Shown here: positions 34,038 to 42,504 of the stretch, one piece after another
Layout of the letters: every line of letters begins with the position of its first letter
Position numbering within the stretch: the first letter of the stretch is position 1
Assembly (NCBI RefSeq): GCF_017876095.1
Contig: NZ_JAGINM010000034.1
Location: 1 to 56,289 of the forward strand
Source: Azospirillum agricola
GTDB taxonomy: Bacteria > Pseudomonadota > Alphaproteobacteria > Azospirillales > Azospirillaceae
Reading direction: 5' to 3'
Length of the DNA stretch: 56,289 nt
Translations under genes and position numbers: made by a program
The notes under the pieces: generated by a model
What the model was told of the DNA's origin: nothing
Databases searched by the model: none
Seen by the model: only the letters and a program-made list of their open reading frames with translations

Positions 34038-34412
34038 AGGTCTTCCTCCTTGGGATGGCGGCCGACCGGACTGCGGGCAAGCAAGGGCCCGTTCCGGTCT
34101 GGTATTTCCGCCGGTCGCTGCTGACGAGTGTGTGTGAAAGGCGTTCGTTGACCCTAATGTGGCCAAAAAAATGACCTTAACAATTCATTAAAGCGGGCTA
34201 GCCATGGCAAGAAGGGGGGAGATGATTTTCAACATGTTCGGGGTATAATTTCTTGTTCCCGCCGTGACTGGCCGATTCGGGATGGCTCTGAGGTGATTAT
34301 TCGAAAGGATGATTTGCATGCGGAACAGGCCGAAAAATCCCGCGAAAAAGGGGTGGCTCTCACTATTTGGCGAGCGCCCGTTCCTCTGAAATGAGGGGTT
34401 GCAGAAGGGTGA
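34038..34412. promoter_or_regulatory. AT-richer upstream region of the large RTX gene
   Basis: This 375-base stretch between the GT2 stop and the RTX start is much AT-richer than its surroundings. It contains the CtrA box at 34177-34191. On the plus strand a TATAAT at 34244-34249 lacks a good -35. A 23-codon open frame (34318-34389, beginning MRNRPKNPAKK) is preceded by AAGGA. I cannot tell whether this micro-frame is real. Confidence 0.45.
34177..34191. promoter_or_regulatory. Perfect CtrA-type box, TTAA-N7-TTAA
   Basis: TTAACAATTCATTAA is an exact consensus match, 140 bases before the chosen GTG of the large RTX gene. It is the second perfect match found by reading the window's intergenic regions. 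It suggests that the surface protein is tied to the motility or cell-cycle programme. Binding is inferred. Confidence 0.55.
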
Positions 34413-35396
34413 TCAGTCCCCGCGCCGGATCGCCCGCGGATCCCAGATCATCGCCGCCATCAGTGCCCGCTGAGAAACGCAACGGCCGGCCTGAACGACG
34501 CGGCGTCGACGGAGCACGCCACCCAGTCCGGACAGGGCCGCGCGCAGCCCTCGCCGCACGGTGCGGGCCGACTCCCCCCGCCAACGAAACAGCAGCAGAT
34601 AGGTCGTGGCCAGGACGTAGAGCGGCGCGCTCGCCAGGATCAGGGGGAAAGGCATGTTCTTCGCCAGGATCCACAGCCCGTTGCGGACGGTGTGGAACAA
34701 GCTGAAGTCGCCATACTCCTTGGTAATGCCCGAGCCGACATGGTGGACCACCGCCGCCCCAACCTGTCGGCACCCGCCGCCGACCAAGCGGATACGGAAA
34801 CCGAGATCGACATCCTCGCCGTAGCAGAAGAAGGCCTCGTCAAAGCCACCCACCCGCTCGAACAGGTCGCGCCGGTACATGGCTGCGGCGGCGCAGGGCG
34901 AGAAGGTTTCCCCATCCGCAAAGGGCCGCAAGGCGGGACGTCCGACGCCACCGCGCCAGAACACCCCGAAGCCGGCGTAACGGTCACCCACCCCGTCCAG
35001 CCGGGTCGGATCATCGGCCGACAGTTGGGTTGAACCAAACATCGCCACATCGGGATAGGTAGCCGCCGCATCAAGCAGCGCGCGCAGCCAGCCCGGCTCT
35101 GCGAATGCATCCGGGTTGAGCGTGACGATCCAGGGGGCTTCGGCCCCACGCGCACCGGTGTTGTTGGCGGCGGCAAAACCGGTGTTCTCCGACAGGCGGA
35201 TCAGGGAAAAACGCGGGTCGTCCGGCAGTTGGATAGCGTCAGCGTCGCGCGAGGCGTTGTCGACCACCACCGTCTCGAACCGCTCCTCGGTCTGAAGAGC
35301 CAGAGCAGCAAGGCAGCGGTTGACGTAGGCGGCCGAGTTGTAGCTGACAACGATCACCCGCGCCAGCGGCCGCGTATCGCAATTGTTTATTTTCAT
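34413..35396 (-). CDS. GT2 glycosyltransferase, WbbL/rhamnosyltransferase-like
   Basis: 327 residues: VIVVSYNSAAYVNRCLAAL opening, VVVDNASRD, then NTGFAAANNTG and the metal/donor motif TLNPDAFAEP, as in WbbL-type enzymes. The acceptor-side motif FFCYGEDVDLGFR is intact. The C-terminal third has one hydrophobic stretch that may associate with the membrane. It starts 12 bases after the stop of the 809-residue RTX gene in the same direction, so the two are probably co-transcribed. The enzyme may glycosylate the RTX protein or serve the local polysaccharide. Confidence 0.9.
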   Translation of the reverse strand: MKINNCDTRPLARVIVVSYNSAAYVNRCLAALALQTEERFETVVVDNASRDADAIQLPDDPRFSLIRLSENTGFAAANNTGARGAEAPWIVTLNPDAFAEPGWLRALLDAAATYPDVAMFGSTQLSADDPTRLDGVGDRYAGFGVFWRGGVGRPALRPFADGETFSPCAAAAMYRRDLFERVGGFDEAFFCYGEDVDLGFRIRLVGGGCRQVGAAVVHHVGSGITKEYGDFSLFHTVRNGLWILAKNMPFPLILASAPLYVLATTYLLLFRWRGESARTVRRGLRAALSGLGGVLRRRRVVQAGRCVSQRALMAAMIWDPRAIRRGD

Positions 35397-35408
35397 GATT
35401 TAATGGCT

Positions 35409-37838
35409 TCAAAGAATGAAATCAAAGGCCGTGAAGCCATAGTTGGCGATGTTCACCTGGATGCGGAAATCGGCAACGCGATCGCCGTCCACGTCGCCCT
35501 CGATCAGGGTGACCGCACCGGACACCGTATAGCGCAGTTGCCCAGCGGCCGAAAATCCTGCTGTTCCGATGAAGGTGAAGGTGTCGTTGACGGGCGTGGC
35601 GGTGATGGCGTCGATCTCCGACACGTCGATGCGGTCGCCCTCCGCCCCGATGGTGCCGTAGCCGGCCATTCCCAGCAGTGCCTGGGCGGCGACGGCAGGG
35701 CCGTTGAAGTTGATGATGACGTCGGGGCTGGCGAGCGTCGATTCGTTGAGGTTGCGCACCGAGAACCAGTCGGCGCCGGTACCCCCATCCAGCAGGTCGG
35801 CCCCGTAGCCGCCGATCAGCGTGTCGTTGCCGGCCCCACCCAGCAGCACGTCGTCGTGGGATAGGGTCGAAGAGGCGGGCACCGCGATGGCGTGGGTGCG
35901 GTCGGAATAGACGTCGCCGAACAGGATGTCATCGCCCTCGCCACCGCGCAGCACGTCGGCTCCCATCCCGCCATAGAGCGTGTCGTTGCCGGCACCGCCG
36001 TCGAGCCAGTCGACCCCCTCGCCGGCGTCCAGCCAGTCGTTGCCGGCCTCGCCCAGCAGCGTGTCGTTGCCCGACACGTCGATGATGTCGCCGTTCAGCC
36101 GGTCGTCGCCGGCACCGCCGAACAACAGGTCATTGCCGGCGCCGCCGTCAAGGGTGTCCATCCCGGCTCCGCCCAGCAGCGCATCGTTGCCGGTTCCACC
36201 AAACAGTTGATCGTTGCCGGCCAACCCGCTGATGGTGTCGTTTCCGGCCCCGCCGCCCAGCACGTCGGCGTTGTCAGTGCCAACCAGATAATCGTTCCCG
36301 GCGGTCGCCGCCGCCGACACAGGCACACCGCTCAAAGCGGGAAAGGAAAAAGTCACCAACGAACCCACCGGGAACAGCCCGTCGGTCGCCTGGAGCATCT
36401 CGACGCCGCTCAGCGTGTCGGCGCCGTCGGCGCCGGTGACCACCAGATCGCCGCTGCCGTCGAAGGCGAGGGCGTAGGCGCTGAGGGCGCCGGCCAGAAC
36501 GAAGGTGTCGATGCCGTCCAGCCCCGTGACGCTGTCGTTGCCAACGGTGCCGCTGAGGGTGTCGTTGCCGACGGTGCCGGCGACTGCATCGGCCCCAGGC
36601 CCCAGTGCCGACGCGGCGCGCAGCGGTCGGCGCTCGACAAAGCCGTGGATGATGTAGTGCTCCAGCGCGGCGGCGGCGTCGCCTCCGACCACGGCCGCCA
36701 CGTCCGGGTTGGCCGCCAGATACGCAGCCGCGTCGAAGCGGATGCTCCGCCCTTCCGAGGCGCCGAACTGGACGTAGTGCCGGGCACCCGCCGCCGCGTC
36801 GAAGCCGAAGACGGCCACGAGGTCGGGGTTGGCGGCCAGATAGGCGCGCGCGTCGAACCGGGTGGTGCGCCCTTCGGCAAAGCCGCACCAAGCGTAGTGG
36901 AGCAGCGCTGCCGCCGGATCGGCGCCGACGGCGGCGCGCACGTCCGCATTGGCCGCGAGGTAGGCGTAGGGATCGAAGCCGCCGGTTGTCCGCCCCTCGC
37001 GCAGGCCGTTGGTCAGGTAATGGCGTTCCGCCGCCTGGGCGTCGACCCCGACGGCGGCCAGCACGTCGGGGTTCGACCCCAGATAGCCGTAGACGTCGAA
37101 GCCCGTGGTCGTGCGCCGCTCGTTCCGCCCCGACTGGGCGTAATGTCGGGCGGCGGCGACGGTGTCGGTGCCGAAGGCCAGGGCGAGGTCGCGGTTCCCA
37201 GCCAGATAGCCCAGCGCATCGAAGGCGACGGCGGCGGTCGCCGTGGTCCGCCCGTCGATGGTGACGGTCTCGACCCCCGCCAGGATGTCGGTGGCCCGGG
37301 TGGACACCACCGCGTGGCGCCCGTCGCCCAAGGCGACCACGACCGGGATTTCCGCTTGGTAGGCACCGTCGCGCAGGGCATAGCGCCGGGGGTCGGCGCC
37401 GTAGATGGCGCGATCGCTCCCCGCCCCGCCGTCAAAGGAGCGGCCGGCCGGAACACCCATGTAGAAGACGTCGTCGCCCTCGGCGCCGACGATCTCGGTC
37501 AATCCCTGGAAGACGCGGACGCCGAGCCGGTCGAGCTGGCCAGCGGGCAGGACGACGTCGATGCCCTCGATCCGGTAGCGCTGGGCGCCGGCGCCGTCGC
37601 GGTCGGTCAGACCGGTGAAGCGCGCGGTCAGGGCGTTGCCGCTTCCCGTCGCGGTGTAGGTCAGGCTGGTGTCGTGCCACCGGCCGTCGACGACGCGCGC
37701 GACGGTGACGCCGGTCGCCCCGGCAGCGAGCCCGCGGGCTTCGGGCTGGGTCGTGAAGGCGTCGTGCACGAAGCCGTTCGCCAGCCGGGCCTCGTCGAAA
37801 TCGAGCGCGAAGCCAGAGCCGGCCACCAACCGCGACAT
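35409..37838 (-). CDS. RTX calcium-binding protein with five 40-residue repeats
   Basis: 809 residues. The N-terminal 210 residues are a beta-rich region including a partial RTX turn (GAEGDDVFYMG). Five 40/41-residue 'HY..G..EGR' units follow (about 211-405), then a long RTX block with many GGAGNDTL-type nonapeptides (about 440-680), and a C-terminal region ending FTAFDFIL. An aliphatic C-terminus after acidic or aromatic residues is typical of uncleaved type I secretion signals. No Sec signal. The repeat block lies before the RTX block here but at the C-terminus in the other two secreted proteins. The operon continues into a GT2 gene. Confidence 0.9.
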   Translation of the reverse strand: MSRLVAGSGFALDFDEARLANGFVHDAFTTQPEARGLAAGATGVTVARVVDGRWHDTSLTYTATGSGNALTARFTGLTDRDGAGAQRYRIEGIDVVLPAGQLDRLGVRVFQGLTEIVGAEGDDVFYMGVPAGRSFDGGAGSDRAIYGADPRRYALRDGAYQAEIPVVVALGDGRHAVVSTRATDILAGVETVTIDGRTTATAAVAFDALGYLAGNRDLALAFGTDTVAAARHYAQSGRNERRTTTGFDVYGYLGSNPDVLAAVGVDAQAAERHYLTNGLREGRTTGGFDPYAYLAANADVRAAVGADPAAALLHYAWCGFAEGRTTRFDARAYLAANPDLVAVFGFDAAAGARHYVQFGASEGRSIRFDAAAYLAANPDVAAVVGGDAAAALEHYIIHGFVERRPLRAASALGPGADAVAGTVGNDTLSGTVGNDSVTGLDGIDTFVLAGALSAYALAFDGSGDLVVTGADGADTLSGVEMLQATDGLFPVGSLVTFSFPALSGVPVSAAATAGNDYLVGTDNADVLGGGAGNDTISGLAGNDQLFGGTGNDALLGGAGMDTLDGGAGNDLLFGGAGDDRLNGDIIDVSGNDTLLGEAGNDWLDAGEGVDWLDGGAGNDTLYGGMGADVLRGGEGDDILFGDVYSDRTHAIAVPASSTLSHDDVLLGGAGNDTLIGGYGADLLDGGTGADWFSVRNLNESTLASPDVIINFNGPAVAAQALLGMAGYGTIGAEGDRIDVSEIDAITATPVNDTFTFIGTAGFSAAGQLRYTVSGAVTLIEGDVDGDRVADFRIQVNIANYGFTAFDFIL
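36610..37208 (-). repeat. Five tandem 40/41-residue repeat units in the second RTX protein
   Basis: Units begin at Tyr codons 37208, 37085, 36962, 36842 and 36722, with periods of 123, 123, 120 and 120 bases. They are more diverged from each other than those in the beta-helix protein, so this array is probably older. Confidence 0.88.
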
Positions 37839-37883
37839 GCCTCAGCCCTCCCCAGGGACCTCCCGAGACCCACACCCACGAGG

Positions 37884-37912
37884 CCGCTCCCGGACGGAGG
37901 AATCGGGAGCGG
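37884..37912 (-). terminator. Hairpin after the 98-residue protein gene
   Basis: CCGCTCCCG and CGGGAGCGG form a 9-base stem with an 11-base loop, between the stop of the small gene and the start of the RTX gene. No T-tract follows, so it could be a Rho-assisted terminator or an RNA-stability element. Confidence 0.4.
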
Positions 37913-37919
37913 AAACGGG

Positions 37920-38216
37920 TCAGACCACCTGGAGATAGGCCGGGTCTAGCGCGCCGTGGCGGAACGGGATCCAGTCCTTGTGGTCGGCGCGGTACTGCAG
38001 ACCGTAGGGGTTCTTGAAGAAGATCTTCTGGAGCGGCTGGCCGCCCTCGGCGCGGGTACGGTCGATGTCGAGCAGCGGCGACGGCGCGAACACCTTCTCC
38101 CACAGCTCGGTGTTGTCGACCTCACGGCCGGCGTTCTTCACATAGTCGCGGGCGGTGTCGCTCAGCTGCCACGCCTCTTCGACCATCGCGTAATAGTCCA
38201 CAGTTCCCTCGGCCAT
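37920..38216 (-). CDS. Small cytoplasmic protein, unknown
   Basis: 98 residues, no signal or membrane segment. Rich in charged and aromatic residues (VDYYAMVEEAWQL, FFKNPYGLQYRADHKDW). The ATG at 38216 has GGAG ten bases upstream; a longer start about 20 codons earlier is open but lacks support. It lies 81 bases before the 809-residue RTX gene in the same direction, so it could be an accessory or chaperone-like factor. That is inferred from position only; no family recognised. Confidence 0.6.
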   Translation of the reverse strand: MAEGTVDYYAMVEEAWQLSDTARDYVKNAGREVDNTELWEKVFAPSPLLDIDRTRAEGGQPLQKIFFKNPYGLQYRADHKDWIPFRHGALDPAYLQVV

Positions 38217-38319
38217 GGCCTTGCTCCAAACAAGCGTTGCAAAAGAGATCGCGCTGACATAGCGCATTTCCAGCGGCAAAGGAACTCCCTGCCGCCGCTC
38301 CAGTGTTCCGGTCCTTGGA

Positions 38320-39915
38320 TCAGACGGTATCGACCAGCCGATCCGGCACGATGTCCCGGCGGGACTGGCGGATTGGCGCCGACAGCCGGCTCGCCGACAG
38401 GTGCTTGCCCGACAGACGCCTCCACGACCGCGTGCCGAGCAGCCGGCGGACGACGCCCCATCCGACTGCGGCCAGCCCCAGCAGGCCGACCGCCGCACCG
38501 AGCGGACCACCGATCAGCAGCCCCGCCAGCCCGGCGAGACCGGCGGTTCCGGCGCGCAGCCCGATGGTCCGCGCCGCGGCCCCGGTCCCCGGCGCCAGCC
38601 GGGGCAGCAGAACCAGCAGCAACCCGCAATCGGCGGCGGTCCGCAGACTCCAGGCGATGGCGGCGCCGGTGGCGCCGTAGCGGTCGGCCAGGAACCACAG
38701 AACACCGAGATAGACCGGCAACTCGGCCAGTTGCAGCCTTGCCGTCACGTCGACCCGCCCGACCCCTTGGATCAGGGTGTAGGGCACATAGGCAGTCGCG
38801 TTGAAGAAGACTCCCAGCGTCAGGATCGACAGGATCGGCCCGCTGTTGGCGGCGAAGGCGGGGCCGAGCCAAAGCTCCAGCACCGTGTCGCCGCCGACGA
38901 TCACCCCCGCCTGGACGGCCAGGAACACGGCCAGCGTCAGATGGCCGGCGGCGTCGAGCATGCGGGGCAGGGCGGCGGGATCGCGCCGGAACAGGCTGGA
39001 GGCCAGCGGGAACAGCGCCATCGACAGGGCGCCCGGGACCACCATCAGCCGGGTCAGGATCTCGAAGGGGGTGGTATAGAAAGCCACCAAGGCGGCCGGC
39101 ACCAGGCTGAGCAGGATGAAGCGGTCGGCGTACAGCATCGCCGGGCCGATCAGGTTGTTCAGCATCATCCAGGCGCTCATGGTGAACAGCCGGCGCAGGG
39201 ATTGCCGGCCGTAGCGCGCCGGCCGGACCAGATCGGGCACCAGCCGGACCGCCAGCACCCCGTAGGCGACCATGCCGATCAGCCGCCCTACCGCGATGGC
39301 GGCGATGACCGGGACCAGGCTCTGGCTGAACGGCAGGACGCAGAGCGGGCTGAGGTAGTTCAGGACGCCGACGGTCATCCGCACCAGATTGATCGGCCGG
39401 AAGCGCTGGTAGGCCTCCAGCACGCCGCGCAGCCCGGCCGACACCAGGGCGATGGGGACGATGGCCGCCACCACCATCAGGCTGTCCCGGATTTCCTTGG
39501 ACGGCGTGCCCGATCCCAGGAGGAAGCGGTCCGCCAGCCCCCCGGCGAGCGCGGCGACGACCCCGCCGGTCAGCAGGCCGAGCAGCGCCATGATGGCGAT
39601 GGCCGGGCCGGCGATCCCCGCCGTTCCTTCCGCTCCGCCCCCCTTGTCGAGCCCGGGTCCGTCCCGTTCCGACCTTGCACCGCCCCGCCCGACCCGTTCG
39701 GCGACGATCTGGACCAGGGAACGCCCCAGCCCGAGGTCGAGCACGGCCAGATAGCCGAGCAGCGCCCAGATCAGGGTCAGGGCGCCGAAGCGCTCCATGC
39801 CGACGGCGGCGAGAAGCCACGGAATCGACAGCAGGGCCGCCAGCATCGGCAGCCCCTCGCCAAGCAGATTCCAAAGCGTGTTGCGAAACAAGGGCGGGTT
39901 CCGTACGCAGCGCAC
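38320..39915 (-). CDS. Wzx-type oligosaccharide flippase
   Basis: 531 residues with 12 or more hydrophobic segments. The N-terminus (LLGEGLPMLAALLSIPWLL, then ERFGALTLIWALLGYL) is typical of the polysaccharide_synt/MOP family. These proteins flip undecaprenyl-diphosphate-linked repeat units across the inner membrane. The gene lies downstream of pseB-pseC with a 124-base gap containing GGATAA/TTATCC arms. An in-frame ATG at residue 24 is less likely because the first membrane segment begins before it. Confidence 0.88.
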   Translation of the reverse strand: MRCVRNPPLFRNTLWNLLGEGLPMLAALLSIPWLLAAVGMERFGALTLIWALLGYLAVLDLGLGRSLVQIVAERVGRGGARSERDGPGLDKGGGAEGTAGIAGPAIAIMALLGLLTGGVVAALAGGLADRFLLGSGTPSKEIRDSLMVVAAIVPIALVSAGLRGVLEAYQRFRPINLVRMTVGVLNYLSPLCVLPFSQSLVPVIAAIAVGRLIGMVAYGVLAVRLVPDLVRPARYGRQSLRRLFTMSAWMMLNNLIGPAMLYADRFILLSLVPAALVAFYTTPFEILTRLMVVPGALSMALFPLASSLFRRDPAALPRMLDAAGHLTLAVFLAVQAGVIVGGDTVLELWLGPAFAANSGPILSILTLGVFFNATAYVPYTLIQGVGRVDVTARLQLAELPVYLGVLWFLADRYGATGAAIAWSLRTAADCGLLLVLLPRLAPGTGAAARTIGLRAGTAGLAGLAGLLIGGPLGAAVGLLGLAAVGWGVVRRLLGTRSWRRLSGKHLSASRLSAPIRQSRRDIVPDRLVDTV

Positions 39916-40039
39916 AGAGGGAGAGCGGGCATGGCCGGGACCATCACACCTCTGGCTTTCGGCTTAGGCACTATAGCGTCCCGGATAACAATTCTTATCC
40001 GTCCATCCCGAAAAAAAGGCTAACGGATTCGCCATCCTG

Positions 40040-41305
40040 TCACGAGATGGCACCGGTCAGCGCCCGTTCAAGCCCGGCGGCGACCCGTTCCACGTCGGCG
40101 TCGGCCATGCCGGGGAACAGCGGCAGCGACAGCGTCCGGGCGTAATGCATCATGGCCCCCGGCAGATCCGCGTCGCCGTAGCGGCGGCGCCAGAAGGGTT
40201 GGCGGTGGACCGGGATGTAATGGACCTGGCTGCCGATGCCGTCCGCGCGCAACGCCGCCATCACCCGCGCCCGCGAGCGGCCGGCGGCGGCGAAATCGAT
40301 GCGGACCGCGCAGAGATGCCAGGCCGGGTCGCACCAGGGCACGGTGGCCGGGGACTCGACCAGCGGCGCCAGGGGCGCCAGCCACTCGGCGTAGAGCGCC
40401 ATCAGCCGGCGACGGCGCTCCACGAAGGCGTCGAGGCGCCGGATCTGGCTGAGCGCGAGGGCTGCATGGATGTCAGACAGCCGGTGGTTGAATCCCGGCT
40501 CCGGCATCTCGTAATACCAGGGGTTCGGCATGCCGTCTGCGTCGAAGGCCGCTCCGGGATCGGCGAAGGCATGATCGGCGGCGGGATCGCCGCCCGGCGC
40601 CCGGCGCATGCCGTGGTTGCACAGGCTGCGGACCCGCGCCATCAGGCCTGGATCGTTGCCGGTGACCGCCCCGCCCTCGCCGGCGGCGATGGTCTTGACC
40701 GGATGGAAGGAGAAGACGGTGAGCGCGCTTTCGCTGCAGGCCCCAACGGGAACAGGCGCGCGGCCGGTTGCCAGCTCGACGCTGCCGACGGCGTGGCAGG
40801 CGTCCTCGACCACCGCCAGCCGCTCGGCACGGGCGAGCGCGCCCAACGCCGCCATCGGGGCAGTCTGGCCGGCGTAATGGACCGGCACCAGGGCGCGCAC
40901 CCGCCATCCGGCGGCCCGGCCGCGCGCGATGGCGGCCTCGGCCTGCTCCACCCCCATCAGCCCGGTGGCGGGATCGACATCGGCGAAGGCGACCTCCGCC
41001 CCGGCGTGATGGGCGGCCGAGGCCGTGGCGAGGAAGGTGTTGGCGGGCACGACCACCGCGTCGCCCGGCCCCAGATCCAGCGCCGTGTAGGCCAGCCGCA
41101 GCGCCGCCGTGCCGTTGGCGCAGGCCACCGTGTCCCGCGCCCCGACCCGGCCGGCGAGCGCCCGCTCGAAGGCGGCGACCGCTGGCCCCTGGGTCAGCCA
41201 GTCGCCGCGCAGGACCGCCGCGACGGCGGCGATGTCCTCCTCGTCGACGCTCTGCCGACCATAGGGCAGAAAAGGGGGCGGGAAGGGCAGGGCCGCGGCG
41301 GTCAC
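40040..41305 (-). CDS. pseC: UDP-4-amino-4,6-dideoxy-AltNAc transaminase PseC (FlmB-like)
   Basis: 421-residue DegT/DnrJ/EryC1 aminotransferase. The N-terminal YGRQSVDEEDIAAVAAVL and DWLTQGP segments are typical of PseC. PLP-binding features are VVEDACHAVGS and the Schiff-base Lys204 in FSFHPVKTIAAGEGG. It adds an amino group at C4 of the PseB product, step two of pseudaminic acid synthesis, used for flagellin glycosylation or LPS. The start overlaps the pseB stop (ATGA). The closest alternative is another 4-aminotransferase of the same fold, but the pseB partner makes PseC likely. Confidence 0.9.
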   Translation of the reverse strand: MTAAALPFPPPFLPYGRQSVDEEDIAAVAAVLRGDWLTQGPAVAAFERALAGRVGARDTVACANGTAALRLAYTALDLGPGDAVVVPANTFLATASAAHHAGAEVAFADVDPATGLMGVEQAEAAIARGRAAGWRVRALVPVHYAGQTAPMAALGALARAERLAVVEDACHAVGSVELATGRAPVPVGACSESALTVFSFHPVKTIAAGEGGAVTGNDPGLMARVRSLCNHGMRRAPGGDPAADHAFADPGAAFDADGMPNPWYYEMPEPGFNHRLSDIHAALALSQIRRLDAFVERRRRLMALYAEWLAPLAPLVESPATVPWCDPAWHLCAVRIDFAAAGRSRARVMAALRADGIGSQVHYIPVHRQPFWRRRYGDADLPGAMMHYARTLSLPLFPGMADADVERVAAGLERALTGAIS

Positions 41306-42363
41306 GACGCCTCGCCCAGCAGGCTGCGCAGCCGGTCGCCGTCCAGCCAGTCGTCGTTGCCGTCGCTGGCGTAGCGGAAGCCGTCGGTGACCGGGCGGGC
41401 GTCCAGCCGTTCGTAGGGGGCGTGCTGCCAGAAAGCGAAGGCCGGCTCGATGACGTAGCGGTCGGACAGCTCGTAGGTCTGGCGGGAATCGTCCTCGGTG
41501 ATCATCACCTCGTGCAGCTTCTCGCCAGGCCGGATGCCGACCAGCCTGAGTGGCAGATCCGGCGCCATCGCGCGGGCGAGGTCGCCGATCCGCATGCTGG
41601 GGATTTTGGGCACGAAGATCTCGCCGCCCTGCATCATGGCGAAGCAGGACAGCACGAAATCGACGCCGTGCTGCAGGGTGATCCAGAAGCGGGTCATCCG
41701 CTCGTCGGTCACCGGCAGATGGTCGGCGCCCTGGTCGATCAGCTTGCGGAACAGCGGCACGACGCTACCGCGCGAGCCCACCACATTGCCATAGCGCACC
41801 ACCGAGAAGCGCGTGTCGAGCGTCCCCGACAGGTTGTTGGCGGCGATGAAGATCTTGTCGGCCGCCAGCTTGCTGGCGCCGTAGAGATTGATCGGGTTGG
41901 CCGCCTTGTCGGTGGACAGCGCGATGACCCGGCGTACCCCCGTCGACAAGGCGGCGCGCATCACGTTCTCCGCCCCGTAGACGTTGGTGTTGATGCATTC
42001 CATCGGGTTGTATTCAGCGGCCGGCACATGCTTCAGCGCGGCGGCGTGGACGACGAAATCGACCCCGCGCATCGCCAGCTCCAGCCTTTCGCGGTCGCGC
42101 ACGTCGCCGATGAAGTAGCGCAGGGTCGGCGCCCAGTCCGCCGGCATGCGCTGCTGCATCTCGTACTGCTTGAACTCGTCGCGTGAGAAGACGATGACGC
42201 GGCGCGGCTTGGCTTGGCGCATCACCGTGTCCACGAAGCGCCGCCCGAAGGAGCCGGTGCCCCCCGTCACCAGGATCGATTGCCCGTCCAGCATCCGCAG
42301 GCCGGCGGCGAGTGAGTCCTCGATGGAGGTGCCGATGGGGTCGTTCTCTCTTGTCTTCACCAT
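41302..42363 (-). CDS. pseB: UDP-GlcNAc 4,6-dehydratase (inverting) PseB (FlmA-like)
   Basis: 353-residue extended SDR: NAD loop TGGTGSFG at 33-40, DVRDRERL, and the Asp-Lys...Tyr catalytic set in STDKAANPINLYGASK, which matches FlaA1/PseB of the inverting type. It converts UDP-GlcNAc to UDP-4-keto-6-deoxy-AltNAc. An extra 24-residue N-terminal tail precedes the usual MLDGQSILVTGG start; AGGCGGA lies before the first ATG. The later genes of the pathway (pseG, pseI, pseF) are not in the window; the GNAT at 10360 could stand in for pseH. Confidence 0.92.
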   Translation of the reverse strand: MVKTRENDPIGTSIEDSLAAGLRMLDGQSILVTGGTGSFGRRFVDTVMRQAKPRRVIVFSRDEFKQYEMQQRMPADWAPTLRYFIGDVRDRERLELAMRGVDFVVHAAALKHVPAAEYNPMECINTNVYGAENVMRAALSTGVRRVIALSTDKAANPINLYGASKLAADKIFIAANNLSGTLDTRFSVVRYGNVVGSRGSVVPLFRKLIDQGADHLPVTDERMTRFWITLQHGVDFVLSCFAMMQGGEIFVPKIPSMRIGDLARAMAPDLPLRLVGIRPGEKLHEVMITEDDSRQTYELSDRYVIEPAFAFWQHAPYERLDARPVTDGFRYASDGNDDWLDGDRLRSLLGEAS

Positions 42364-42504
42364 CGGTTCCGCCTGTTGGTCGTGGACTGGATCGAGTCTG
42401 GGGTGTGTCTGGAAGGGATCCGATCGACCGTAACCGGGGCTTCCTGATCAGGGGGTTAATTCAGCCGGACGGCGCGCGCAAGGCGCGTCTGCCGCGCATC
42501 CCCC

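Noticed and set aside
31170..34124. A 984-codon plus-strand open frame opposite the large RTX gene
   Set aside because: Antisense shadow of RTX repeats; no motif, no ribosome-binding site, and composition dictated by the opposite strand.
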